DNA from: Adiantum capillus-veneris
Taxonomy: Eukaryota; Streptophyta; Polypodiopsida; Polypodiales; Pteridaceae
Direction: 5' to 3'
Assembly: GCA_014529385.2 (NCBI GenBank)
Contig: CM043957.1
Location: 88,136,381 to 88,200,380 of the forward strand
DNA length: 64,000 bases
Each line of letters starts with the position of its first letter. The first letter of the stretch is position 1. The notes beneath the pieces were generated by a model. The model saw nothing but the letters and a program-made list of their open reading frames with translations, was not told the DNA's origin and searched no databases. The position numbers and the translations under genes were made by a program. Positions 54,527 to 64,000 of the stretch are shown here, one piece after another.

Positions 54527-56097
54527 TGTAACATTTAATGCACTAGTAACTTGTGTGTAGTGAAAAATGAAACACATAGTGAGCATTTCATTAAGAACAA
54601 GTTCCTAATGAGCATAGAGAGAGTACTTAGTTGAAGAAAGAAACATAGCAATTACACTAGGTAGTTTGGCATAGATAATACTTGAAAAGAGAGAGAAATA
54701 GAACAATTGACAATAGTTGAGGACCAGATTTACATGGAGCCGGTCCCCCCCTCCAAAAAGGCTTTGTATTATAGCTTCTCCCATCAAGGGAGACTTTTGT
54801 ACAATACAATCTTTGTGTTCCTTGACAAAACTCATTGGTGCAATGAAGATGGAAGCTTCATGCACCAAAATATGCTTGAAAAACACACCTAGTGGGCCTA
54901 GCCTCAGTCCCAAGACCTCACACACCTTCAAAGATGGTGAGAGCTAGTAGGGAATGAGGAAAGATTGAGAGGAAGAAGATGTATCTTATGAGAAAGAAGT
55001 ATTCTCCTCACATAATCACTCTAATAGCATAGCTTAGCTTAGTAATTAGCATGGTAGAGTAGGTGAGCGTGCCATTGAAGCTTGGCTCTTGGTTGGATTT
55101 GCATTCCATAGCCAAGAATTGTTGGTGTAGGCCTCTACTTCTCAATGCTTGGAGAAGGAGATGGAGTTCTTGCTCAACACATGAGTTATGTGTGTGTGTG
55201 TGTGTGTAGAAAAATTGGATAGTGTAAAATGCAAAACTCTCTCTCTTCTTGGTCGACCCCTCTTCCCAAATGCTCTCGCTGGCTTCCCATTGGCTCCTGC
55301 AAAGCTTATCCAAATAACAATTAAGAAGCATAGTTGATAGCCTTGTGACAAGTGTTCCCCTTTCCCCTTTTGTGAGAGCTTTAGGTAATTAAAATGATCT
55401 ATTTAAACTCTCATTGGACCTTTTAGTATTCTAGCCAATAGGAATCAAGCAAGCCATTGGGCTGCTGGATGCTCATTGGACCTCTTGGTAGACTCTTCAA
55501 TAGTCTTCTAGGGAGCTTACTTTCTATTGGTTCTTTTATCAAGCATTTTTAAATTGATTAGACTAATTTTAATCTAGCCTAATTCTCATTGATCCACCTC
55601 TATGGCCATCCAACAGGATTTGAGAGGAGATTGGGGGCATCTGGGCTAGGAGCCTGCCATGTGTCCATCATTCCCTTTGTGTAAAAGGAGAGCTTGGGAG
55701 TGTGTGTGTGTGTGTTTCTCTCTCTTCCCCTAGATTTAGGCCTCGCCCCCTCCTTCCTAGGGATGTGGGAAGACTTTTTAGTCTTCCCATAACCATCCAA
55801 TTTCCCCACTTTTGGCCAATAGACTTTTTAAATAAATTTTGGAACCTTAGCCTATGGAAGTCTTAATGGAGCTGAACCTTAGGTCTTTTAAGCTCCATTG
55901 ATGCACATTGATCTTTTGCAGACTGTCCCCCTTTGGATCCCTATTTTTCCTCCTTTGGATCCCTACTGACATCGGTCTAGCAGTCTTACCAATATTCTAG
56001 CTTTTACTCCCTTGGTACCTCCCCATATTAAATGATCAGTTTAGCATGAGAAAATTATTTGGGAGAATTAAATATTAGTTTTTATGACATTATGAAA
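54527..56097 (-). repeat. Shared middle LTR (5' LTR of E1, 3' LTR of E2; 1571 bp)
   Basis: Its left edge abuts the E1 primer site and its right edge abuts an E polypurine tract (CCTCTCTCTTGAAATC complement). It therefore serves both elements. The right terminus is mutated (TTATGAAA for TTATGACA). Confidence 0.85.
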
Positions 56098-59000
56098 TTA
56101 CCTCTCTCTTGAAATCATAGTCATCCTCGACTATGAGGTAGAGAAGATAAAGCCTAGTCATTAGTCCGTTTGCTAGGGGATAGAGGATCCCTATTTTAGC
56201 CTACGACACCATTCCAGAATGGATGCCTAGTCCATTTGGTGCTTGAGAGCCTTATCTGCTGCAAGGATGTCTGCACATTAGTCCATATCAATCTTCCACA
56301 GTAGAGTGACAAGCTCTACTTGGTGTTTGGGAGACGTCGTCTCCACAAACATGATTCTAAGCATGCATATTTAGTAACATTTGTGCACAATAAAGAAAAA
56401 GAGATTACTATAAGACAAAACTTTGTTCATTTATACATATTCATGTTTGCTTACTACTCTAGGGAACCATTGTAAGCATGGACAAGGTTTAGGTTATTCT
56501 TTAATTGTATGCCTTGCATCCATCTAGGATCTTCAAAAGGATAAATTTTAAACTTGATAAGATATCATTGGATAGTCTTACCGCCTCTCAATACCTTGTC
56601 TTCGTGTCGGAGAATGGACTCGGGTTGCAGCACCTCTTCTTGGTCCTCGATCTCCGGTGGGTCTTCAATGGTTGCTTCTTGAGGTGGCTCTCCTTTGTAT
56701 GGCTTTAGTAGGTTGACGTGGAAATCATTGTGTATGAGCCAATGGTTGGGCAACTTGTGTTGATAGGCCATCTCATTGATCGGCCTAAGAATTTGAAAGG
56801 GACCATAGTGCCTTTTTGCTAACTTAGCATAGTACTTTTGGTGCCACGTAGGATTCTTGCCTGTCGTGTGCCTTAATTGAGCCTTGGGAAACTTAAGCAA
56901 GACCCAATCATTTTGTTTAAAGGCTAGGTCTCTTTTGTGCTTATCAACAACAGCCTTTTGCCTTTGTTGAGAGATGGATATAGAATCCTTAATATTTTGG
57001 AAAGATTCTTGTCGGGCGGTCTCGGCTATATTCATCTTCAACGAAGATATTCCCACGTACCTTGAGTAGCAAGGGACTTTTTTATCTTCCCTCTATCACC
57101 TCAAAAGATTCTTTTCCTGTGGAAGTATGTACAATGTTATTGTAAGCATACTCCACTAAAGGTAAGTACTTCTCGCATTGGGACTTTTGATCTACTTCTG
57201 TAACATAAGCTTTTAGTAGATCAATAATTGTTAGGTTAGCTATTTCACTTTGGCCATCCGTTTCGGGGTGATAGGCCAAAGAGAAGTTTAGCCTTGTACC
57301 TAAATTCTCAAAGAGACCCTTCCAAAAATTACTGGTCATTCTAGGATCTCTATCCGACACTATGTACATTGGCAAGCCGTGGTACTTGAAGATTTGTGAT
57401 ATACAGAGGGTTGCCATTTGATGGGCCTTGATAGTCTTTTTCACAGGTATGAAATGTGCATGTTTGCTAAACCTGTCCACTATCGGCCATATTCCCGTAT
57501 TCCAATGGATAGACTTGGGCAATCCAAGATAAAATCCATGGATATTCTATCCCATGGTGAATTAGGGATTGGCAAAGGTTGAAGCAATCCAGGTTGCTTC
57601 CCTCTATCAAACTTTGTCTTTTGGCATACCACACATTTTGAAACATACTATTGTATGTTTGTTTTTATGGCAGGCCAATAGAAGTATGTTTCTATTTTTT
57701 TAAGGGTAGATTGAATCCCTCTATGCCCCGCATAACGAGGAGCATGAGATTCATACATTACTTTCTTACGTTGTGAGTTAATAACGCATAGCCTTTTGCC
57801 ATAGAGAAGATAACCATCCTGTAGGGTAAATGGTTCTTCCTTCTTCCCTAGTGCAAGGGCTGAAATCACATCTTTAAAATCAAGATCAATAGCATACTCA
57901 TCTATCATTGAAAATAGATCATTATGAGTTGCCTTGGATACCGCATTCACTCTTGGTCATCTTGAGAGTGCATCGGCTACTTGATTATGCTTTCTAGCAA
58001 TGTGAGCAATATGAAAATGGAATTGCAAAAGAATATTTGCCCACCTCATTTGTTTGTCAAAGAGCTTGGTCTGCGTCATGAAGTACTTAAGGCTTTGGTG
58101 ATCCATTTGCAGAATGAAAGGAGTCCCCAATAAATAGTGCTTCCACGAGTCTAGAGAATGTAGAACTGTTAAGAGTTCATTCTCATATATACCTACAACT
58201 TTCTCAACTGGGTTGACGCTTCGACTTTCATAGGCTATGGCGTGCCCTTCTTGGAGCAAAACAGCTCCAAGGAAATCACCACATGCGTTGCATTGGACCT
58301 TGAATGGCTATGAGAGATCCGATAGTGTAAGCACAGGTTGAGAGATAAGATTCCAAAGCATTGTTCTCCTTGGTGGACCATATATACCTAATGTTTTTCT
58401 TTGTTAGGTCATGTAATGGTCCCGCGATTTGTGAGAACTTTTCTATGAAGTGTCTATAGTATGCACACATACCCAAAGCTTCTTAGTTCATGCAGATTCC
58501 TTGGACTAGGCCATCCTTTTATTACCTCTAACTTTGTTGGATCCATTTGGATGCCATCTTGAGAGATAATGTGACCTAAATATTGAATCTCTTGTAACGA
58601 AAATTCACTTTTCTTTCGATTAATATAAAGTTTATTCTCTCGTAAAACTTGAAATATTACCTGGAGGTGTTGCTTGTTTTCATTTAATCAATTACAGTAG
58701 ATGATTATATCATCAAAGAACACTGCAGTAAAGCTTTGGTGAGGCCTGGATAGCGTCTCCATCAGACAGTTAAATGTGGCTGGTACATTGGTCAAGCCAA
58801 AAGGCATGACAATGTACTCTTAAAGACCAAACGTAGTGCAAAATGCGGTGTTTACAATGTCTTGATCAACTATCCTTATTTGATGTTAGCCACTTTTTAG
58901 GTCAATCCTATTGAAGTAGGTCGAACTCTGTAGCTTATGAAATAGGTCTTCTACTTGTGGAACGAGAAACCTATTCTTGATAGTGATTCTATTTAGTGCT

Positions 59001-60025
59001 CTATAGTCGACACACATATGATATGTGCCTTATTTCTTTTGGACTAATAAAACTGATGAACAAAATGGAGATGAGCTTAGAGGACTCTGTGAAGCCCTCA
59101 TCTCCAAATGCCCCATCAAATTGTTGGATAAAGGCCAAGAATTTTTCGGTAGCACCAAAGGTGCCATAGTAGGTGAGGAAAGAGGTGTTCTTTCCTCCCT
59201 CTTTGAACTTTTTGAGCTTGGGTAACCTTTTCTAGGCGTCATAGGATTTCCTATGGCCTCTTCACTTGGGTGGTTCAAGAGCTGCACCATCACTTTCTTT
59301 AGAAGAGGAAGAGGATGAGGAGGATGGAGAAGAGGGTGACCTCTTTCTCGCCTTTTTCTTCCCTTGTTCCTTCTCTTCTAGACCATTACTTTCTTCAGAA
59401 GAGGAAGAGGATGAAGAAGATGGAGAAGAGGGTGACCTCTTTCTCGTCTTTTTTTTCTCTTGTTTCCTCTCTTCCCTCTTTGAATTATGGTGAAGAGGAG
59501 TATGCAGTGGTCTTCTCCGTTTAGGGGTGTTGGAGAGCGTTTTGTCCGCCGTCTTTGTGGAGCCATCTCTACCGAGGTGGCAGGAGACTTGCCTCTTTCT
59601 CGTTCTTTTGGTGGAGTATCTACCATTGAAACTTGGGCTCTCCTTTGAGAGAGAGATGCCTCATCGAGTAGTAAGTTTTTGAGTCCTTCGTACCGATCCT
59701 CCTCTTCTTTCCTTATCGGAGAGAGTCCTCTTTTGGTAGTCTCACCAGGAGCTTTCCTAGGTAATCTCTCTTCTTGGTGGGGAGTTTGGAGAATACCATG
59801 GGTATGCAATTGTTGTAGCACTTCACCTTGGAGGGATGGATTGCCTAGGGCTTGTTGAAACCTAGAAACAAGATAGCTTACAAGCATAGGGGCATCATTA
59901 GTTGCTCTTTCATTAGCAAAATCAAAGCTATCAACATTCATTTCAATCTCTCCCCTTTGCCTTCAAAGATAAGCACTCAAGCATCTATACCCATGGCTCA
60001 AATATTATTAAAATTGCAAGGAATA
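56098..60025 (-). mobile_element. Family E element E2, truncated and internally deleted
   Basis: This second internal region is collinear with E1: chromodomain (56565-57056), integrase (57082-57522, with VSDRDPRMTSNFW and PETDGQSEIAN), RNase H (57957-58259), RT (58276-59040). At 59075 RT jumps directly into gag N-terminal sequence (GAGATGAGCT|TAGAGGACTC), deleting the equivalent of 52280-53655. Gag N-terminus continues to the ATG near 59941. The leader stops at about 60025 with no 5' LTR. Confidence 0.82.
59378..59941 (-). CDS. Gag N-terminal protein of E2
   Basis: 187 residues are open from MNVDSFDFANERATNDAP through FQQALGNPSLQGEVLQQ to a basic Arg/Lys-rich region (KRGNKRKKRRERG). This start is missing in E1, which has a deletion of about 340 bp at 54256 (CGAGTA|TTGCAAGG). 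I infer it is gag from its position after the leader. Confidence 0.5.
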   Translation of the reverse strand: MNVDSFDFANERATNDAPMLVSYLVSRFQQALGNPSLQGEVLQQLHTHGILQTPHQEERLPRKAPGETTKRGLSPIRKEEEDRYEGLKNLLLDEASLSQRRAQVSMVDTPPKERERGKSPATSVEMAPQRRRTKRSPTPLNGEDHCILLFTIIQRGKRGNKRKKRRERGHPLLHLLHPLPLLKKVMV

Positions 60026-62640
60026 GAATAGAGGGTTTCAAAAAGCCGATCCTCTTGGCAATCATTATCTACTGCTGAAGACAAAAGCTATTGATGACAA
60101 CAAAGCATTCATCAAGTAGCAGGGCCACAAATTCACTTACAAGGATTTGGTGCCAACAAAAATTCACTTACAAATAAAAAAAGTTTCCATTGCGACTGAT
60201 TTTCCAACACCTAAAGGTACAGAAGGCACCAAGATACACGGAGCCAAATGTGCACATTGCAGTCGTTATGGCAATGGGGTTTGCTAAGAAAAAAGTTTTT
60301 TTCTATGATTTGGGCAACTACATTCTTGAAAACCTTGTCAAGGTAAATCTCAAGAGCAATGACAGGAATAAAACCTACATGAATGCGGGGCCGATGCTTA
60401 CCACAATTGCATACCAAGCCCTAGGGATGATAGATCAACTACCATCGGCTGGCTCTCAAATAGACCTTCTGCACAAATCCAAACATGCGGTTCGAGTGGT
60501 AGGAGGTCCTTTGTTTGCACCTGGCTCAAGAACAACAAGAGGTTAGAGTTCTAAAAAGAACACAACAAATAAACTTGAAGAAACAAAAATAGATATAGAT
60601 TTTGGAGGTGAGGTCAAACTTGGAAACATGGACACACCTTCTGAGTTTCAATCAACACCAAAAGAAGAAGGTGAAGAACCTGATGTCATCATACCTTTGG
60701 TGAGGCAGAGAAGAAAACCAAGGGAACAAATACCGATCTCTTAGACTCAAAGATCAATGGAAGAGGCATAGAGACTTAGAGACGAACGAATGCAAAAAAC
60801 TGGTAGAGGAAAAGAAGAAGGTAGAGGTAGAGGGTGTTGATGCGGATGACAAGGAAGAAAAATATTTAGACAAGCCCCGCGACCAAAGGAAAGCTAAACG
60901 GCTTGAGAAGATCAAGCAATAAAAGAGGAGAACAACAGCAAATGCGGTGGATCTTGCCGGCTCCATGTGATAGCATATCCACAATGTTTTGAAGAGAAAA
61001 AATGAATATAAAGCTTGATAGGAGTCCAAAAAGCAAAAAATTGATGATCTAGAATCACCTACAAAGAGAAAAGAGAAAGATAATGACCCACCAAGGGAGG
61101 AGATGAGTGCAAAACCCTTAGAGATCCATACAAAGACAACTCCGCCCCCCTCTCCCAAACCAATCACACCTCCTCATGTTGAAGAGACAAGAAATGAACC
61201 TCAAGACAAAGGGAAAGAGGAGTCCCCAAAGCAAGAAGCTACTCAACAACAAACTCCCTCATAGCATCAAGAGTCTGACAAGCAAAAAGAAATCAAGAAG
61301 ACAAAGAACATGAAAAGACGGAGCAGCCATCAAAGGAAGGGGAGTAAGATACACCAAAGGGGCTACCGAAAGAGAAAGAGTCAAAAGTTGGTACATCTCA
61401 GCAATGAATCACATCAAAAAGAGGCCCAATATCTCCACGCTCTAAATCTATGATTGAGGATGGTGCAAAGCTCTTCCAAGAGTTTGAGTTGTACGAACAT
61501 TTAGAACATATCAAGTTGCAATTCTGGTGTCAAAGAGCCATTACCAACCTACGGGAATTGGATGTGCGAGATGCCAAATCAGAAGCACAAACATTGAAAG
61601 AAGCAAATTAGAGACTCCAACAAAAAATTCAAAAACTACAAGATACCCAAATCAAGCTAAAAGAGGATCTAAAGGAAGAAAAGAGGGAGACAACAAATTC
61701 TACTAGATCCTACAAGAACACATTGCGGCAAATAGCCAAATGCAATTAGAGAGGTAGACTCTTGAAGAAAAACTAGAGGTGGAACATCAAAAGAATGAAA
61801 ATCTTGGGGAATCATATAGTGTGGTAAAAAACACACTATCACAGCTTCTAGCAATGCAAGACGCACCTACCCCACCTTCAACATCATCAACTCCAGTTGC
61901 AATTTTAGAATAGTTGAAAGAAATCAAAGATGAGCTAGCACAAGAAAAGTATGATAGGTAGATCTTGACTTTGGGACATAGGGCTATCATGGCCCAAAAA
62001 GATTAGGAGATCATGTAGCTCAAGGAATAACTCGTGAAGGCTCATGAAAATTTAGCTACTCAAAAAGGGGCTATCCTATGGAAGAAGAAATTATTGCCCA
62101 CTCTTGAGCCAAACCTAAAGGAGGATTATAAATATGTGCATGTGGTAGTGGACCAGGTGCTAGCAATTTTAGAGAATCAAACCCTATGGCAAAAGAGATG
62201 TTTTGACTATGAGACCATCTACAAAAATGCACTGTAGCATCTCAGGATCAACCCTACATTCTGTCCCATCAATAAAAGGCAATCGTGGAACAATTGGTAG
62301 AGCAAAAGTCACTCAACTACCCTATAATATCAAAGTCAGCCAATCATTTCCCACCATAAAAAATCTACATGGTCCATACATCACAGACACTGGCTACACA
62401 AATGTGCGAGGTCCCGAACTTCTTTTATCTGATGGTGGTCAAGATTGAAAAAATGATAATCACATGCATCACAACATTCAAGGGCATTGAGGTGGTGGAG
62501 TACCCATGGCAAGTGCTTCTTGAGGGCACAAAAGGCTTACACTGGATTATGGAAACAGGGATTTTAAGCCACAACATCATCAAAAACCTTTGAAGGTTTT
62601 AAAGGATAAACTCTACATGATCTATGTAGTATTTTAGAGG
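60026..62640 (+). pseudogene. Decayed long ORF, globular N-terminus and coiled coil, unknown
   Basis: I do not recognise this protein. A well-kept block at 60190-60543 (FQHLKVQKAPRYTEPNVH, GNYILENLVKVNLKSNDR, YQALGMIDQLP) is followed by a hydrophilic Lys/Glu/Pro-rich linker (60550-61400). Heptad-like coiled-coil segments follow (LREL...QTLKEAN, QKIQKLQDTQIKLKEDLK, 61520-62237), and last KGIEVVEYPWQVLLEGTKG (62460-62593). Stops interrupt it repeatedly and most are TAG/TAA where CAG, CAA or TGG would fit. The layout suggests a gag-like or plant transposon-associated protein, but a host gene copy cannot be excluded. Confidence 0.4.
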
Positions 62641-62704
62641 TGAACATTTCTTTTGGTGTGCATGAGTGTCTATAAAAGAAAATTCACCAATGAGTGGTTT
62701 GTTC

Positions 62705-62850
62705 TATTTTATTTTTGGCAAATCGCACAAATCTTGCGTGAGACAAAAACCATGTCTGTGAGAGCTAGCAGGGTTGCTTGGTCCCACTTGAACCCATGGC
62801 CCTGGTCACGCTAGTCAAGTGATCAACCAACCAAGCTAGCTCATTTGGAC
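62705..62850 (-). mobile_element. tRNA-derived SINE
   Basis: On the minus strand an A box, TAGCTTGGTTGG, and a B box, GGTTCAAGTGG, stand about 50 bases apart. The element ends in an A-rich tail (CCAAAAATAAAATA). It is bounded by 15-bp direct repeats, ATGAGTGGTTTGTTC at 62690 and ATGAATGGTTCATTC at 62851, which differ only by three transitions. Length 146 bp fits plant SINEs. Confidence 0.72.
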
Positions 62851-62865
62851 ATGAATGGTTCATTC

Positions 62866-64000
62866 TTATTGAGAAAAACTATGTATCTCCTACTTATAGT
62901 TATTGTGGCTTTGCCATGTTGGTAGTCCCTGTGTATTTGTGTAGCTCTAAGTTACATTTGAGAAGTTTTGGTATTGCTTCTCCATTTGTACAATTGAGTC
63001 ATGTTTTTGCCCTCAAAAATATATGCAAACATTCAAGGAGGTGTTCATATTAGGCTCTTTGAGATGGATCATTAGGAAAATTTTGAACTCATTTTCGGGC
63101 CTTTTAAGAGTGCCACATCATCAAAGTTGTACAAAAGAAAGCAACCCCAAGACAAAGGATCTTCCTTATGCTTTCCATATCTCCTATCAAAGCACTTTAA
63201 TGAACGATCCTTTCAAAGATTTGGCAGTACAAGCAGAGATTGAGGCTTGAGCAAAAAGACTCAGGTGCCTCATGAAGACACTGGAGAAAAGAACTTTTGA
63301 CTATTAAAGACTCTAGTACATCAACCTGAAGATCAGGTGCTGCCAAAGCTAAAGCCAAAGAGAAAGATCAAGAAAAATCTTGCACAAGGGTGTGCAAAGG
63401 ATAGAAAGGTACTGCTATTCAAACCTTTGTGTCTTTAGGAGAATCTTTGTGGTAGCTCAGTTCAATGACATCATGCTTGAAATCATGAGCTTATATATTT
63501 AAAAGGTCAATAATTATAAAAGTTTTGCAAGTTAAATAATGGAAACATGCACTACATCAACTGCTTAGGTGGTGCCCTCTAGGGAGAAAACATGCTAATG
63601 CCTTTGGCTAAAGCTGTTAGATAAGGATGAACATGGTCTTTTGCTTATAAGTTGTACACCACCTTTTTAGAAGTGTTGTCCTCTCAAGGCACATGAAGTA
63701 CTTAAGGCTCATTGTTGATTATTTGTTGAGTTAATATAATATCTCCACTTATAATTGTTAGTATGGCTTTAAAAAAAGTAGTTGTTGATAGCCGCAATGA
63801 GAATTACATTGCATGCCACTCTAGCTACTCATAATTATGATCACTTAATGCAGTTATATAAAAATTAAAAATAAAACATTGAATACATACATAGTGGAAT
63901 ATAACTTGAATGACAAGATAAATAAGCTATGATTACCATCATTTCACACAATGAAAAGAGATGTATACATGTAAGACACGGACTTAGGATTTTAGTTCAA
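62866..64000. other. AT-rich sequence, nothing recognised
   Basis: No supported ORF, RNA gene or TE boundary. Short hydrophilic frames (e.g. 63023-63250) may be more of the decayed ORF's element. Confidence 0.4.

Larger units (their letters stand above)
48314..56097 (-). mobile_element. Family E Ty3/gypsy element E1
   Basis: LTRs are at 48314-49292 and 54527-56097, with the primer site at 54514-54526 (minus TTGATATCAGAGC) and polypurine tract at 49293-49309 (minus TTTCAAGAGAGAGGTAA). Order on the minus strand: gag, protease, RT, RNase H, integrase, chromodomain. The right LTR is immediately followed by a second internal region (E2), so no target site duplication can be tested there. Confidence 0.88.

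Overview
This window looks like nuclear DNA of a land plant with a repeat-rich genome. The evidence is spliced exons of one conserved eukaryotic gene, plant-type chromodomain Ty3/gypsy retrotransposons primed by initiator Met-tRNA, L1-like LINE 3' ends, tRNA-derived SINEs and long GA/CT/CA microsatellites. No bacterial or organellar gene organisation is visible. A fern or gymnosperm is plausible because TE nests of this depth sit next to a conserved gene, but the species cannot be named from sequence alone.

Layout. Positions 1-31000 are a nest of LTR retrotransposons whose order of insertion can be read from boundaries and 5-bp target site duplications (TSDs). I name the families A, B, C, D, E. 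An outer D-like element (minus) holds a B element (plus, 11755-14126). Its 5' LTR was broken by an A element (plus; pol 1891-4669 and 10423-10665, 3' LTR 10666-11754). A was itself broken by another B element (to 1890, carrying C at 1-812) and by a non-autonomous A-type element, A1n (minus, 4670-10422, TSD GAAGG). The same D-like LTR also took element A2 (minus, 14304-25338, TSD GGGCA), whose 5' LTR holds full-length B1 (minus, 18459-25149, TSD GAATG). Next come A4 (minus, from 25725), whose LTR carries a LINE/GA-repeat block and a reversed solo LTR (A5), and D (minus, 31189-38384, TSD CCTAC), which holds A3 (minus, 33965-37612, TSD AGTGG).

The only convincing host gene is UTP23 (plus, exons from 39928 to 41281), a small-subunit processome PIN-domain protein. 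Its 5' exons are not found in the window, so either the nest is one very large intron or the gene is 5'-truncated. Positions 41282-48313 hold no recognisable gene, only a LINE remnant, a SINE-like repeat, CA arrays and poly(G) tracts. Positions 48314-60025 are two E-family chromodomain gypsy elements in tandem sharing the middle LTR. Positions 60026-62640 hold a decayed coiled-coil ORF of unknown origin, and 62705-62850 a tRNA-derived SINE.

The most unusual material is a non-autonomous subfamily of A (A1n, A2, A3). It has lost RT, RNase H and integrase. It keeps a gag-like N-terminus and a chromodomain-like tail, with a His/Asp-rich repeat and a conserved novel ORF between them. All boundaries were read by eye. 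Percent identities, LTR ages and homology to database families were not computed.
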